Assembly: GCF_013433315.1 (NCBI RefSeq)
Contig: NZ_WXVV01000005.1
Span: forward strand, 186,001-250,000
Length of the DNA: 64,000 nt
Source: Pseudomonas crudilactis
GTDB lineage: Bacteria > Pseudomonadota > Gammaproteobacteria > Pseudomonadales > Pseudomonadaceae
Reading direction: 5' to 3'
The notes beneath the pieces are model-generated. The model did not search any database. It saw nothing but the letters and a program-made list of their open reading frames with translations, and was not told the origin of the DNA. The position numbers and the translations under genes were made by a program. Below are positions 48,682 through 59,065 of the stretch, in pieces; position 1 is the first letter of the stretch, and each line of letters begins with the position of its first letter.

Positions 48682-49542
48682 TTAAACCGGGGTATCGAGA
48701 TTCAGGTGCAGGTTATCGATCAACCGCGTAGTGCCGAGGAACGCCGCCACCAGAATCACCAGATCACGGTCTTCAGCCGTTGCCGGACGCAAAGTCAGGG
48801 CGTGGCGGATTTCCAGGTAATCCGGACGCAGGCCCGCCGCTTCCAGCTGCTGTACCTGAGCACTGATCATTGCCGGGAAGTCGCGTTCACCTTGCTTGAT
48901 CGACTCGGCAATGTTGCTTAGCGAGCGATAGACCACCGGCGCCACCGCACGTTGTTCATCGCTGAGGAAACCATTGCGCGAGGACAGCGCCAGGCCATCG
49001 GCGGCGCGCACGGTCGGTTCGCCGATGATCTGGATCGGCATGTTCAGGTCATGCACCAGCGCACGGATCACAGCTAGTTGCTGGTAATCCTTCTGGCCGA
49101 AAATCGCCAGATCCGGCTGGACCATGTTGAACAGCTTGCTGACGACGGTTGCGACACCCTCGAAATGCCCCGGACGGCTGGCGCCGCACAGGCCTTCGGA
49201 CAATTGCGGCACGCTGACCCGAGTCTGCCCGGCCATGCCGTCGGGGTACATTTCCTCGACAGTCGGCGCGAAGAGCAGGGAACAACCGGCTTCGAGCAGT
49301 TTTTCCTGGTCCGCCGCCAAGGTGCGCGGGTACTTGTCGAGGTCTTCGCCGGCGCCGAACTGCAGCGGGTTGACGAAAATGCTCGCGACCACGAAGTCCA
49401 CCCGTTGGGTGGCTTTGGTGATCAGTGCAACGTGACCGCTGTGCAGGTTGCCCATGGTCGGCACGAAGCCGATGCGCTTGCCTTCGCTGCGAGCGCGGGC
49501 TACAGCGGCGCGCAGTTCGCGTACGGTTTTAACGGTGTTCAT
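48682..49542 (-). CDS. panC: Pantothenate synthetase
   Basis: 286 residues. Nucleotide-binding [10 protein letters not shown] near residue 28, [20 protein letters not shown] and [10 protein letters not shown] (KMSKS-like) are typical of PanC. It condenses pantoate with beta-alanine using ATP. The start overlaps the panB stop by 4 bp, so panB-panC are coupled. panD (beta-alanine) is the next gene downstream. Confidence 0.97.
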   Translation of the reverse strand: MNTVKTVRELRAAVARARSEGKRIGFVPTMGNLHSGHVALITKATQRVDFVVASIFVNPLQFGAGEDLDKYPRTLAADQEKLLEAGCSLLFAPTVEEMYPDGMAGQTRVSVPQLSEGLCGASRPGHFEGVATVVSKLFNMVQPDLAIFGQKDYQQLAVIRALVHDLNMPIQIIGEPTVRAADGLALSSRNGFLSDEQRAVAPVVYRSLSNIAESIKQGERDFPAMISAQVQQLEAAGLRPDYLEIRHALTLRPATAEDRDLVILVAAFLGTTRLIDNLHLNLDTPV

Positions 49543-50339
49543 GCAGAGAATCCGTGTTCGATGCCAGGGAACGTGGTGGCTTTGACTTCGCTGACGTAAG
49601 CCTTCAGCGCAGACTGGATGCTGTCCTGACCGTGCATGAAGTTCTTCACGAACTTGGGCACCCGGCCAGTGATCGACAGGCCGAGCATGTCATGCAGCAC
49701 CAAGACCTGACCGTCGGTGGCGTTACCGGCACCGATGCCGATGACCGGAATTTTCACCGCCTGGCTGATTTCGGCAGCCAGTTCGCTCGGTACGCATTCC
49801 AGCAGCAGCATCGCCGCGCCGGCCTGCTCCAGCGAAATCGCATCAGCACGCATCTGCCGCGCCTGGTTTTCGTTGCGACCCTGCACTTTATAGCCGCCGA
49901 GGATGTTCACCGCTTGTGGGGTCAGACCCATGTGCGCGCACACCGGTACACCGCGCTCGGCAAGCAGACGGATCGACTCGGCCAGCCACAGCTGACCTTC
50001 AACCTTGACCATGTGCGCGCCGGCCTGCATCAGCATGGCGCTGTTGGTCATGGTTTGTTCAAGGGTGGCGTTGGCCATGAAGGGCAGATCGGCGAGGATC
50101 AGGGCATCGGTGTTGCCGCGCTTGACGCAAGCGGTGTGGTAGGCCATTTCTGCGGTGGTCACCGGCAAAGTACTGTCGTGACCTTGCAGGACCATGCCGA
50201 GGGAGTCGCCCACCAGCAGCACTTCGACACCGGCCTCGTTGCAGGCGTGGGCGAAGGTCGCGTCATAGCAGGTCAGCATGGTGATCTTTTCACCTTTCTG
50301 CTTGAGGCTCTGGAGCGTGGTCAGGGTAATGGCTGGCAT
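49539..50339 (-). CDS. panB: 3-methyl-2-oxobutanoate hydroxymethyltransferase
   Basis: 266 residues. The metal and substrate residues are in [32 protein letters not shown] and [14 protein letters not shown]. PanB makes ketopantoate, the first committed step to pantothenate and CoA. It is the first gene of panB-panC, with a 397-bp gap to folK. Confidence 0.97.
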   Translation of the reverse strand: MPAITLTTLQSLKQKGEKITMLTCYDATFAHACNEAGVEVLLVGDSLGMVLQGHDSTLPVTTAEMAYHTACVKRGNTDALILADLPFMANATLEQTMTNSAMLMQAGAHMVKVEGQLWLAESIRLLAERGVPVCAHMGLTPQAVNILGGYKVQGRNENQARQMRADAISLEQAGAAMLLLECVPSELAAEISQAVKIPVIGIGAGNATDGQVLVLHDMLGLSITGRVPKFVKNFMHGQDSIQSALKAYVSEVKATTFPGIEHGFSA

Positions 50340-50736
50340 GTAAAAAATCCTCGTTCAGGCGCTCTGGAAACTACTGCGAGTAACGCGCGTGATTCGTCAT
50401 CTACTCAGGCGCACGCTCTTTTGTCGTGCTTATAAGGCCTGGATTGCGCCCGTATGTGCCGGGTTGGCGGCAGCGGGACGCCTATAGTCGTGATGAGCCA
50501 ACAGGAAGTCAATTGCGTGTGTTACCGCATTGTTACGAGGGGAGTGTTACCGGCGTTACTGATGCGATTCAGCGCTGCGGCGGGCCTGATTCGCGGGGTT
50601 TTTGTCCGACAAAATCCAGCGTATGCAATAGACCAATGTGGGAGCGAGCTTGCTCGCGAAAGCGGTGGATCAGCCAACAAAGTGTTGAATGACACACCGA
50701 TTTCGCGAGCAAGCTCGCTCCCACAGGGGATTGCAA
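50340..50736. other. Intergenic gap panB/folK
   Basis: 397 bp between panB and folK. Apart from the REP pair at 50636-50726 and a likely panB leader at the left I see nothing coding. Short open frames on the forward strand run through the REP and are rejected. Confidence 0.6.
50636..50726. repeat. REP pair (TGTGGGAGCGAGC type, ends outward)
   Basis: Arms TGTGGGAGCGAGCTTGCTCG and complement around GAAAGCGGTGG / ACCGATTTCG. Upstream of panB, downstream of folK. Confidence 0.92.
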
Positions 50737-51222
50737 TCAGTCTGTCGGGATGCGTTCCAGGCCGACGAACGGACAGGCTGCCAGCAGATCAGACAGGCTG
50801 CGGCCATCGGCCAGACGCAGATCTTGTGGCGCCAGTTCGGCGAGGGGATAGAGCACGAACGCACGTTCCTGAATCTGATAATGCGGGACTTTCAGGCGTG
50901 GCTCGTCGATCAGTCGATCACCGAACAGCAAGATGTCGAGGTCCAACGTGCGCGGCCCCCAACGTTCCAGACGTTCGCGGCCCTGATCGTTCTCGATGGC
51001 TTGCAACGCATCGAGCAATTCAATCGGTGCAAGTGAGCTGTCGAGCGCGGCGACCGCGTTGGTGTAACGCGGTTGGCCCGGCAACAGAGAGTCGCTTTGA
51101 TAGAAGGCGGAAACGCCAGCGAGGGTAGTTTGCGGCAATTGCCCCAGCGCCTCGACGGCGCTGCGCAACTGTTCGGCCGGGTCAGCGAGGTTGCTGCCCA
51201 TGCCGATGTAGATGCGTTCCAT
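50737..51222 (-). CDS. folK: 2-amino-4-hydroxy-6-hydroxymethyldihydropteridine pyrophosphokinase
   Basis: 161 residues from ATG 51222. Conserved IYIGMGSNLADP start, RWGPRTLDLDILLFGDR and HYQIQERAFVLYPLAELAP segments hold the two metal-binding Asp and the substrate contacts. It makes the pterin diphosphate for folate synthesis. It lies 4 bp after pcnB, so pcnB-folK are one unit, as in E. coli. Confidence 0.96.
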   Translation of the reverse strand: MERIYIGMGSNLADPAEQLRSAVEALGQLPQTTLAGVSAFYQSDSLLPGQPRYTNAVAALDSSLAPIELLDALQAIENDQGRERLERWGPRTLDLDILLFGDRLIDEPRLKVPHYQIQERAFVLYPLAELAPQDLRLADGRSLSDLLAACPFVGLERIPTD

Positions 51223-51226
51223 GCCT

Positions 51227-52630
51227 TTACTCGCCTGTCGAAGCGCTCGGTGCGCCGGCGCGTTTGCGCTTGGAACCACTGCTGCGGCGACGTTTGCGCG
51301 GAGCACCGCTGGCGTCATCACCTTTACCGCTGAGGTCGCGGATCATGTCGCGACGTTCACTGTCGTTGGCGTCCTGATAGTCAGTCCACCATTCGCCCAG
51401 GCCATCCGTTTCCTCGCCAGCGCTTTCACGCAGTAACAGGAAGTCGTAACCGGCACGGAAACGCGGGTTGTCCAGCAACAGGTCGGCACGTTTACCGCTG
51501 CGGCGTGGCAGACGCTCCTGCATGTCCCAGATCTCACGGATCGGCATGGTGAAGCGTTTTGGAATCGCGATGCGCTGGCACTGTTCGGCGATCAGTTCGT
51601 GGGCGCCTTCCTGCATCGCCGGGATCGGCGGCATGCCACGTTCTTGCAGACGCAACACGCGAGCCGGCAGGGCTGGCCACAACAGCGCGGCAAACAGGAA
51701 CGCCGGAGTGACCGGTTTGTTCTGCTTGATGCGCAAGTCGGTGTTGGTCAGCGCTTCGCTGATCAGCGTGTGGGTGTATTCCGGGTTGTGTTCCAGCGCA
51801 TCGGCACTGGCCGGGAACAGCGGAGCGAACAGTTGCAGATCGACCAGCATTTCGAAGGTGATTGCGCCGTGTCCCGAAAGGAACAGCTTGAGCACTTCTT
51901 CGAACAGGCGTGCCGACGGGATCTCGCGCAGCATCGGCGCCAGCTCGCGAATCGGCTGCACGGTGTGCTTCTCGATGCCGAAGTTGAGCTTGGCAGCAAA
52001 ACGCACGGCGCGCAGCATGCGCACCGGATCTTCCTGATAACGCTGCTTCGGGTCGCCGATCAGGCGAATCAGGTGATTGCGGATGTCGTGTACGCCGTTG
52101 GCGTAGTCGAGGATGCGCTCGCTGACCGGATCGTAATACAGGGCGTTGATGGTGAAGTCGCGGCGTTGCGCGTCCTCTTCCAGGGTGCCGTAAACGTTAT
52201 CGCGCAGAATACGCCCGCTCTCGTTACGCGAAGACTGGTTGCTGTCTTCGTCGTCTTCGTTGATCGGGTGATTGGCGCGGAAGGTCGCGACTTCAATGAT
52301 TTCGCGACCGAAATGGATGTGCACCAGTTTGAAGCGACGGCCGATGATCCGCGCATTGCGGAATTCGGCACGGACTTGCTCGGGCGTGGCGCTGGTGGCG
52401 ACGTCGAAATCCTTGGGCGTGATGCCCAGCAGCATGTCACGCACGCAACCGCCGACCAGATAAGCCTGGTAACCGGCACCTTGCAGGCGTTCGACGATAT
52501 TCACCGCATAGCGGCTGAACTGCGTTTTCTGCAGCGAATGTTGGCCGCTGTTGAGCACTTCAGGGGTGCTGCGGATGTGTTGCGTACGACGCACGGGAGT
52601 TCGGAATGACTGGAACAACTTCTTCAGCAT
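51227..52630 (-). CDS. pcnB: Poly(A) polymerase I
   Basis: 467 residues from ATG 52630. The nucleotidyltransferase head has YLVGGCVRDMLLGITPKDFD near residue 58, giving the metal-binding Asp pair, and the RRDFTINALYYD motif follows. A basic C-terminal tail (PRKRRRSSGSKRKRAGAP) marks it as a poly(A) polymerase rather than a CCA-adding enzyme. It adds tails that speed RNA decay. It lies downstream of crcZ and cbrB, a conserved Pseudomonas order. A TAGAAT at 52697-52692 (reverse) may be its -10 box. Confidence 0.95.
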   Translation of the reverse strand: MLKKLFQSFRTPVRRTQHIRSTPEVLNSGQHSLQKTQFSRYAVNIVERLQGAGYQAYLVGGCVRDMLLGITPKDFDVATSATPEQVRAEFRNARIIGRRFKLVHIHFGREIIEVATFRANHPINEDDEDSNQSSRNESGRILRDNVYGTLEEDAQRRDFTINALYYDPVSERILDYANGVHDIRNHLIRLIGDPKQRYQEDPVRMLRAVRFAAKLNFGIEKHTVQPIRELAPMLREIPSARLFEEVLKLFLSGHGAITFEMLVDLQLFAPLFPASADALEHNPEYTHTLISEALTNTDLRIKQNKPVTPAFLFAALLWPALPARVLRLQERGMPPIPAMQEGAHELIAEQCQRIAIPKRFTMPIREIWDMQERLPRRSGKRADLLLDNPRFRAGYDFLLLRESAGEETDGLGEWWTDYQDANDSERRDMIRDLSGKGDDASGAPRKRRRSSGSKRKRAGAPSASTGE

Positions 52631-52800
52631 GGGATGCACTGTTTGAAGGAATGTTCGGCCATACCAAAGAATGACCGCATGATGGGCGCAGATTCTAGCA
52701 TTTAGTCGGGGGATGGTGTAGGACACGGCAGATTTGAGCTGTAAGCCGCAAGCTGCAAGGGTCGAGCAAGGGAAATTCGAAGGATTTTGCCGGGAGGGAG
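52631..52800. other. Gap between pcnB and crcZ
   Basis: 170 bp holding the likely pcnB promoter and a GCTGTAAGCCGCAAGCTGC tract of the GCAAGCTGCAAG type that recurs in Pseudomonas intergenic DNA. Nothing coding seen. Confidence 0.5.
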
Positions 52801-52802
52801 AA

Positions 52803-52828
52803 ACTACAAGGGGAGCCGAAGCTCCCCA
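52803..52828 (-). terminator. CrcZ terminator
   Basis: Reverse strand GGGGAGC-TTCG-GCTCCCC followed by TTGTAGTTT; UUCG tetraloop, imperfect T-tract. Confidence 0.8.
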
Positions 52829-53167
52829 AGAAGTAGTTGCGTGCTCTTTTTATTATTGATTCGGGCTTCTTGTTTTTGTTGAGTGCCCTCGCCACGAAGT
52901 GTTTCCTTCGTGGCCCTCCCAATCGGGAGCCAAGAGCAAACGGATTGCTTTGGTCGCTGAATTGCAGTGATCTCTCGATCCAACCAGTACAGGCTCTGTC
53001 TTAGGACAGTTTTTGTTGTTCTCGGCCTGGTCGTGGGGCAAGCCCCAAATACAACGCCTCTCCAAAAGAATCAGTTAGCTGCGCCTCTCGCCGTCTTGTT
53101 TTTATTGTGCGTGAGTCGATTCGTCTTATTTTTATTGTCTTGTGCATTGCTTGTTGTTGTTCTTGTA
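52803..53167 (-). ncRNA. crcZ: CrcZ regulatory sRNA
   Basis: About 365 nt on the reverse strand between cbrB and pcnB, where crcZ lies in pseudomonads. It starts 12 nt past a sigma-54 promoter and ends in the hairpin GGGGAGC-TTCG-GCTCCCC. At least six A-rich motifs of four or more AAN triplets are seen at 53150-53164, 53125-53136, 53095-53106, 53009-53020, 52866-52880 and 52846-52857. CrcZ sequesters Hfq/Crc and so relieves carbon catabolite repression. There is no reading frame of quality on this strand; the forward-strand frames here are artefacts. Ends are approximate. Confidence 0.9.
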
Positions 53168-53177
53168 CCAAACATAT

Positions 53178-53193
53178 AGCAGGGGCCGTGCCA
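53178..53193 (-). promoter_or_regulatory. Sigma-54 promoter of crcZ
   Basis: On the reverse strand TGGCAC-GGCCC-CTGCT: perfect -24 element, GG and GC exactly 10 bp apart. The start is expected near 53167. CbrB, a sigma-54 activator, is encoded just upstream. Confidence 0.9.
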
Positions 53194-53252
53194 ACTTTTG
53201 CGAAGCCCAATAAAACAAGGGGTTAGGTCGATATAACCGTTTTGTCAGGGCG

Positions 53253-53290
53253 AAAAAAAGCCGGGGTTTCGTTACCGATAACCCCGGCTT
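53253..53290 (-). terminator. cbrB terminator
   Basis: Stem AAGCCGGGGTT / AACCCCGGCTT around an 11-base loop, with A7 on the left (a U-tract in reverse). It separates cbrB from crcZ, so crcZ is made mainly from its own promoter. The loop contains GTTACCGAT, which resembles the CbrB half-site. Confidence 0.9.
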
Positions 53291-53362
53291 CTGTTACGTG
53301 AATCGACTGAGGTAACAGTTTTTTCACATCTTCAAGCGTTACCCGCACACTCGACAGGTAAC
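53291..53362 (-). promoter_or_regulatory. Two CbrB-type upstream activator sites
   Basis: Site 1: CTGTTAC-N14-GTAACAG (53291-53318), a perfect dyad centred about 138 bp upstream of the crcZ start. Site 2: GTTAC-N15-GTAAC (53338-53362), about 183 bp upstream. CbrB sites in P. putida are described as TGTTAC-N14-GTAACA-like pairs. The spacing suits an enhancer-binding protein. Confidence 0.8.
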
Positions 53363-53364
53363 GT

Positions 53365-54801
53365 TCAGCTCTCGCTGGCGACCCCGGTCTTGCGCCGTGG
53401 AATGCCCAGACGCTGACGGCGTTCCCACAGGCATTTACGGCTGACGCCCAGTTTGCGCGCCAGTTCAGTCTCGGTCATGTGGTCCTGATGCTCGAGGACG
53501 AAGTGCTGGAAGTAGTCTTCCAGTGACAGGTCTTCGGTCGGCTCATGGCTGCTGTTGCTGGCGTTACCGGCCGTTTGTGGCGGCAGACCGATGAACTCGT
53601 CGTCTTCCAGATCGCTCAGCTCGATGTCGATGCCCAGCAGGTCGGCCGAGATTTCCGGGCTTTCGCTCAGAATCACCGCACGCTCGACTGCGTTCTCCAG
53701 CTCTCGCACGTTACCCGGCCAGGAATAGTGACGAATCGCCTGTTCGGCATCCGCAGCAAATTTCAGGTCGGTACGGTTGATGCGCTCGCTCTGGCGAGCG
53801 AGGAAAGCCGTGGCGATCTCATTGACGTCGGCACCGCGCTCGCGCAAGGCAGGCAGTTTCAGCGCGATCACGTGCAGACGGTAATAAAGGTCTTCACGGA
53901 ACTGGCCGATTTTCGCCAGGCTCTTCAAGTCGCGGTGAGTCGCTGCAATCAGGCGCACATCGACTTTCTGCGACTGCACCGAGCCGACCCGGCGAATTTC
54001 GCCTTCCTGCAGCACGCGCAGCAGGCGGGCCTGGGCTTCCAGTGGCAGTTCACCGATTTCGTCGAGGAACAGCGTGCCGCCGTCCGCCGCTTCCACCAGG
54101 CCGGCGCGACCGGCACTGGCGCCGGTGAACGCGCCTTTCTCGTGGCCGAACAGTTCGGACTCGATCAGGCTTTCTGGAATGGCCGCGCAGTTCACCGAAA
54201 TCATCGGTGCCTTGGCACGTTTCGACAGGTTGTGCAGGGCGCGGGCCACCAGTTCTTTACCAGTGCCGGACTCGCCCTGGATCAGGACATTGGAATCGGT
54301 CGGCGCGACCTTGCGGATCTTGCTGTACAGATCCTGCATCGGCGGGCAGGAGCCGATGATGCCGATCTCGCCATTACTGTTGTCGACGGCGGATTTGCCG
54401 CTGCCATTGGCCGGTTTGCTGGCAACCGCTTCGCCGGCAGCCGGTGCCGATTGGCGATCACGCAGGATCCGCGCGACAGCCTGAAGCATTTCATCGTGGT
54501 CGAAAGGCTTGGCGATGTAGTCCACCGCGCCCATCTTCATCGAGTCGACCGCCGAACGCAGGCTGGCGTAACTGGTCATGATCAGCACCGGTGTGCCTTG
54601 GCCGAGCTTGATCAGCTCAGTGCCCGGCGCGCCCGGTAAACGCAGATCGCTGACGATCAGGTCGAACGTAGGAATGGTGAAGCGTTCTTGTGCTTCCTGC
54701 ACTGAACCGGCTTCGCTGACCTGGTACTGATTACGTTCCAGCAGGCGGCGCAAGGCGGAGCGGATAATTGTTTCGTCTTCGACGATCAAAATGTGCGGCA
54801 T
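53365..54801 (-). CDS. cbrB: Sigma-54 response regulator CbrB
   Basis: 478 residues. Receiver domain with phospho-acceptor Asp52 in [13 protein letters not shown]+ domain with Walker A GESGTGKE, sigma-54 contact loop KGAFTGA and [10 protein letters not shown] Fis-type helix-turn-helix is at the C-terminus ([20 protein letters not shown]). CbrB turns on crcZ and many catabolic genes when good carbon sources run out. It lies 22 bp downstream of cbrA, with a terminator after it. Confidence 0.96.
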   Translation of the reverse strand: MPHILIVEDETIIRSALRRLLERNQYQVSEAGSVQEAQERFTIPTFDLIVSDLRLPGAPGTELIKLGQGTPVLIMTSYASLRSAVDSMKMGAVDYIAKPFDHDEMLQAVARILRDRQSAPAAGEAVASKPANGSGKSAVDNSNGEIGIIGSCPPMQDLYSKIRKVAPTDSNVLIQGESGTGKELVARALHNLSKRAKAPMISVNCAAIPESLIESELFGHEKGAFTGASAGRAGLVEAADGGTLFLDEIGELPLEAQARLLRVLQEGEIRRVGSVQSQKVDVRLIAATHRDLKSLAKIGQFREDLYYRLHVIALKLPALRERGADVNEIATAFLARQSERINRTDLKFAADAEQAIRHYSWPGNVRELENAVERAVILSESPEISADLLGIDIELSDLEDDEFIGLPPQTAGNASNSSHEPTEDLSLEDYFQHFVLEHQDHMTETELARKLGVSRKCLWERRQRLGIPRRKTGVASES

Positions 54802-54823
54802 TGATTCGATACTCTCGACGGTC

Positions 54824-57772
54824 TCAGTTCACAGCGGACGTCGCTTCGACATGACGCGGTAAGGTCACCCGGATACGGGTGCCGCGTTGGCTTTGTACAT
54901 CAGCCGGGCTGTCGATGGTGATTTGTCCATAATGCTCTTCAACGATGGAATAGACCAGTGCAAGGCCCAGACCGGTGCCTTCGCCAGGATCCTTGGTGGT
55001 GAAGAAGGGTTCGAACAATCGGTCCATGATGTTCTTCGGAATACCGCTGCCTTCGTCTTCGACGATCAGATCGACCGTGTGTTCGCCGGCTTCGCTCTTG
55101 ACCCGTACCGCACTGTGCGGCGGCGAGGCGTCGCGGGCGTTGGAGAGCAGATTGATCAGCACCTGAGCGAGCCGCTGCGGGTCGCCTTCGACCCAGTGAT
55201 CGGGGTCGCAGAGGTTGTAGAACTGCACTTCGAAATTGCGTCGGTTCAGCGCCAGCAGGCCAATTGCATCTTGAGCGACCTCTGCCAGACAAACGGGTTC
55301 ATCGCTGTGCTGATGACTGCCGGCGTGGGCGAAACTCATCAGCGACTGAACGATGCGCGAGACGCGTTTGGTCTGTTCGAGGATCTGTCCGCTGATTTCC
55401 GTCAGCTCGCCGTCGTCTTCACGCTCTTCGCGCAGATTTTGCGCCAGGCAGGCGATGCCGGTGATCGGGTTGCCGATTTCGTGGGCTACACCGGCGGCGA
55501 GACGACCGATGCTGGCCAGCCGCTCGGAGTGCACCAGTTTGTCTTCGAGCATCTGCGTTTCGGTCAGATCTTCGACCAGCAGCACCAGGCCACTGTTACC
55601 CGGCGCCAACGGCTCATCAATCGCCGCTTTGTGCAGGTTCAGCCAGCGCGTCTGACCGTCGAGGGCCAGATGCTGTTTGTGCAAATGCTCGTCGGGCAGA
55701 TCGATGAAGCCTTGCAGCAGGCCTTTCCACGGCTCGCCAATGGTGCTCAAACGCGAACCGACCACGCGTTGCGCGGCAATCCCGGTGAGTTCTTCCATGG
55801 CCTTGTTCCACATCAGGATCTCTTGATCCTTGGCCAGCGAGCAGACGCCCATCGGCAGTTCCTGCAAGGTCTGACGGTGGTAACGACGCAGGGCATCGAG
55901 TTCGGCGGCCAGACCTGTGAGGCGCGAGTGGTAATCCTCGAGGCGGCTTTCGATGAAGTGGATGTCTTCGGTGACATAGTTTTCGCCGCCGGCCTTGTAC
56001 GGCAGGAAGGTTTCGACCATGTCCTGCGCCACGCTCGGACCCATCAGACCGGAGAGGTTGGCTTCGATACGGTCGCGCAAACGGCGCAGGGCATACGGAC
56101 GGCGTTCGTCGAATGGCAGATAGAGGTCACGTAGCGCTTGCTCGACTTCTTTCTGCGCTGCCTTGGCGCCCAGCGGTTTGGCCAGTTGTGTGGCGAACTC
56201 CTGTGGCGAAGCGGCGTGCAGTTCGCGGCGTTGCGGACGACGGACGTTATCCACCGCGCAGGCTTCGGCGGCGCTGGCTTCTTCGGGGCTGGCGTTGGTG
56301 AACAGCGAGATCAGCGTGAACATCAACACGTTGGCGGCGAGCGAGGCAATGGCCGCCATGTGCCAACTGGTGTCGTCGAGCACATAAATCATGTTCAGCA
56401 ACGGGATGTAGAAACCCTGCAGATTGCCGACCAACGGCAGCAGCATGGTCACCACCCAGACCAGGATTCCGGCCAGCAAGCCGGCAATGAAGCCACGACG
56501 GTTAGCGGTCGGCCAGTACAGCACCGAGAGCACACCCGGCAGGAATTGCAGCGTCGCGACAAAGGCAACAATGCCGAGGTTGGCCAGATCCTGTCCGGCA
56601 CCGAGCATCAGATAGAAGCAAAACCCGGCCATGATGATCGCGACGATCAGCGCCCGGCGGGTCCATTTCAACCAGCGATAGATGTTGCCTTCAGCCGGTG
56701 GTTGATAAAGCGGCAGCACCAAGTGGTTCAGCGCCATGCCCGAAAGGGCCAGCGTGGTGACGATGATCAGGCCGCTGGCCGCCGACAGTCCTCCGACGTA
56801 GGCAAGCAATGCCAGCGGTTTGCTGTTGGCTGCAATGCCGATGCCCAGGGTGAAGTATTCCGGGTCGGTGGTGGCGCCGAGCTTGAGGCCGGCCCACAGG
56901 ATCAACGGAACCGCCAGGCTCATCAACAGCAGAAACAGTGGCAGGCCCCAGCTCGCGCTCACCAATGAACGGGGGTTGAGGTTTTCGGTAAAGGTCATGT
57001 GATACATGTGCGGCATCACGATCGCCGAGGCGAAAAACACCAGCAACAGCGTGCGCCACGGGCCTTCCTGCAACGGCGTGTGCAAAGCGGCGAGGGCGGT
57101 CTGGTTTTGCAGCAGCCACAGCTCAAGCTGTTGCGGGCCGTCGAACACGCCGTACAGCGCGTACAGGCCGACGCCGCCGAGGGCGACCAGTTTGATCACC
57201 GATTCAAAGGCAATCGCGAACACCAGCCCTTCATGTTTTTCGCGGGTGGCGATATGGCGGGAACCAAAGAAGATCGTGAACAGAATGATCAGTGCGCAGA
57301 ACGCCAGTGCCACGCGGCTCTGAATCGGTTCGCCGGTGAGGATGCCGATGGAATCGGCCACTGCCTGAATCTGCAACGCCAGCAGCGGCAGCACACCGAT
57401 CAGCATGAAGATCGTGGTCAGTGCGCCGGCCCAGGTGCTGCGAAAGCGGAACGCAAACAAGTCTGCCAGGGATGACAGTTGGTAGGTGCGGGTGATTTTC
57501 AGAATCGGATACAGCAACACCGGCGCCAGCAGAAACGCGCCAGACACGCCGAGATAACTGGAAAGAAAGCCGTAGCCATACTGATAGGCCAGACCCACCG
57601 TGCCGTAAAACGCCCAGGCACTGGCGTAAACACCCAGCGACAGTGTGTAGGTCAGCGGGTGGCGAATGATCGCCCGCGGGATCATGCCCCGTTCGCTGAT
57701 CCAGGCAACGCCGAACAGCACCGCCAGGTACGCGGCGCTGACCAGGATCATCTGGGTCAGGCTAAAGCTCAT
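54824..57772 (-). CDS. cbrA: Sensor histidine kinase CbrA with SLC5 transporter domain
   Basis: 982 residues from ATG 57772; an ATG two codons upstream (57778) is equally possible. The first half is a sodium/solute symporter (SLC5) domain of about 13 helices ([20 protein letters not shown] and others). A PAS-like region comes next ([20 protein letters not shown]), then the dimerisation domain with the phosphorylated His in [12 protein letters not shown]. This is residue 766 counted from 57778. The ATPase domain follows ([21 protein letters not shown]). CbrA senses or transports histidine in some species. It overlaps cbrX upstream. Confidence 0.96.
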   Translation of the reverse strand: MSFSLTQMILVSAAYLAVLFGVAWISERGMIPRAIIRHPLTYTLSLGVYASAWAFYGTVGLAYQYGYGFLSSYLGVSGAFLLAPVLLYPILKITRTYQLSSLADLFAFRFRSTWAGALTTIFMLIGVLPLLALQIQAVADSIGILTGEPIQSRVALAFCALIILFTIFFGSRHIATREKHEGLVFAIAFESVIKLVALGGVGLYALYGVFDGPQQLELWLLQNQTALAALHTPLQEGPWRTLLLVFFASAIVMPHMYHMTFTENLNPRSLVSASWGLPLFLLLMSLAVPLILWAGLKLGATTDPEYFTLGIGIAANSKPLALLAYVGGLSAASGLIIVTTLALSGMALNHLVLPLYQPPAEGNIYRWLKWTRRALIVAIIMAGFCFYLMLGAGQDLANLGIVAFVATLQFLPGVLSVLYWPTANRRGFIAGLLAGILVWVVTMLLPLVGNLQGFYIPLLNMIYVLDDTSWHMAAIASLAANVLMFTLISLFTNASPEEASAAEACAVDNVRRPQRRELHAASPQEFATQLAKPLGAKAAQKEVEQALRDLYLPFDERRPYALRRLRDRIEANLSGLMGPSVAQDMVETFLPYKAGGENYVTEDIHFIESRLEDYHSRLTGLAAELDALRRYHRQTLQELPMGVCSLAKDQEILMWNKAMEELTGIAAQRVVGSRLSTIGEPWKGLLQGFIDLPDEHLHKQHLALDGQTRWLNLHKAAIDEPLAPGNSGLVLLVEDLTETQMLEDKLVHSERLASIGRLAAGVAHEIGNPITGIACLAQNLREEREDDGELTEISGQILEQTKRVSRIVQSLMSFAHAGSHQHSDEPVCLAEVAQDAIGLLALNRRNFEVQFYNLCDPDHWVEGDPQRLAQVLINLLSNARDASPPHSAVRVKSEAGEHTVDLIVEDEGSGIPKNIMDRLFEPFFTTKDPGEGTGLGLALVYSIVEEHYGQITIDSPADVQSQRGTRIRVTLPRHVEATSAVN

Positions 57773-57938
57773 CGGCATCTTTTTGGCTCTGCAGGATGAA
57801 GGTTACGACAATCAGGATCAGCCAGAGCAGATAGGGGCGATACCAGGCGCCCGTAGCGTCGATCCACCAATCCATGATGGCGGGGGAAAACAGGTAGATC
57901 CCCACGACTAAAAGCAGGACCAAGCGATAGATGTACAT
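57762..57938 (-). CDS. cbrX: Small membrane protein CbrX
   Basis: 58 residues: MYIYRLVLLLVVGIYLF, then MDWWIDATGAWYRPYLLWL, then [16 protein letters not shown]. Two hydrophobic segments are likely. The stop lies 11-17 bp inside cbrA, so its translation probably drives that of cbrA. A gene at this position and of this size is known upstream of cbrA in Pseudomonas. An A-rich ATAAAAAAGAGAGG precedes it, possibly another Hfq/Crc site. Confidence 0.8.
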   Translation of the reverse strand: MYIYRLVLLLVVGIYLFSPAIMDWWIDATGAWYRPYLLWLILIVVTFILQSQKDADEL

Positions 57939-58015
57939 CCCGGCCTCTCTTTTTTATGCGCGTGCCCGAAAACGTGCGGCGATGGTAACGGATGGGCGCG
58001 CGACTGCAAGTGTCG

Positions 58016-58912
58016 TCACAGCAGTTGCGCCTCGGGCAGGGTCAGTGTGCGCGGGATCCTGGTGGCATCCCAGTGCGCGGAGCCCCACTTGAGCAACTCT
58101 TGCGGCGAGGCGTAGGCCAGTTCGGCGCCAGGCTTTTGCCCCAGCGCGCGCAGGGCTCGCAGCAGCAACGGCGTGGCCTGATCGGCCTCCAGCGGTGGCG
58201 AACGGTAGGACTTGCCGAGCTTGTTGCCGTCCGGTTGGGTAATCAGCGGCAGGTGCAGGTAGCGCGGTTGACGCAAGCCCAGCAATTCTTGCAGATACAG
58301 TTGACGCGGCGTCGAGTCGAGCAGGTCGGCACCACGGACGATGTCGGTGATGCCTTGCCAGGCATCGTCGAGCACCACGGCCAGTTGATAGGCGTAGAGA
58401 CCGTCGCGGCGGCGGATCACGAAATCACCGACGTCGCGGCCCAGATGCTGACGGTATTCGCCCTGTATGCGGTCGATGAAGTGGTATTCCAGTTCGGGCA
58501 CGCGTAGACGGATCGCCGCGTCCTGCTGATCGTGGCCGACATTGCGGCACAGGCCCGGATAAATCCCGTCGTACGGTTCGAGCTGTTTGCGCGAGCAGGT
58601 GCAGGCATAGGCCAGACCGTGATTGAACAGGCTGTTGAGCACTTCGGCGTAAGCATCGTGCCGTTCGCTCTGGCGCACCATGTCGCCGTCCCATTCAAAG
58701 CCGTAACTTTCCAGCGCCTTGAGGATCGCCACCTGAGCACCGGGTTCTTCGCGGGGCGGATCGAGGTCTTCCATGCGCACCAGCCAGCGGCCGCCGACCG
58801 AACGGGCGTCGAGGTAGGAGGCGAGGGCGGCGAACAGCGAACCGAAGTGCAAGTGGCCACTGGGGGTTGGGGCGAAGCGGCCGATGTAGGCGGGGGATGT
58901 TTTGGCAGTCAT
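58016..58912 (-). CDS. gluQ: Glutamyl-Q tRNA(Asp) synthetase
   Basis: 298 residues, shorter than GltX because the anticodon-binding half is missing, as in GluQ-RS. HIGH-like motif PTPSGHLHFGS near residue 16, KMSKS-like KLGKSYRSP, and Cys residues (CTCSRKQLEPYDGIYPGLC) for the zinc site. It puts glutamate on the queuosine at position 34 of tRNA-Asp. It is next to dksA in the usual gluQ-dksA order, with a REP pair in between. Confidence 0.95.
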   Translation of the reverse strand: MTAKTSPAYIGRFAPTPSGHLHFGSLFAALASYLDARSVGGRWLVRMEDLDPPREEPGAQVAILKALESYGFEWDGDMVRQSERHDAYAEVLNSLFNHGLAYACTCSRKQLEPYDGIYPGLCRNVGHDQQDAAIRLRVPELEYHFIDRIQGEYRQHLGRDVGDFVIRRRDGLYAYQLAVVLDDAWQGITDIVRGADLLDSTPRQLYLQELLGLRQPRYLHLPLITQPDGNKLGKSYRSPPLEADQATPLLLRALRALGQKPGAELAYASPQELLKWGSAHWDATRIPRTLTLPEAQLL

Positions 58913-58950
58913 GAATGCGATAGTACTTTTTCAGCGCGTGTACACAACAC

Positions 58951-59040
58951 CTGTGGGAGCGAGCTTGCTCGCGAAAGCGGTGTGTCATTCAGCATTAAAT
59001 TGTCTGATCCGGCGCCTTCGCGAGCAAGCTCGCTCCCACA
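58951..59040. repeat. REP pair (TGTGGGAGCGAGC type, ends outward)
   Basis: Arms TGTGGGAGCGAGCTTGCTCG and complement. Between dksA and gluQ on the same strand. Confidence 0.92.
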
Positions 59041-59065
59041 AAGGCAAAAGGCAAAAGGCAGAAAC

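Noticed and set aside
52967..53179. Short hydrophobic open frame on the forward strand within crcZ
   Set aside because: Its Leu/Val/Phe runs are the complement of the AAN motifs of CrcZ; there is no ribosome site and the region is explained by the sRNA.
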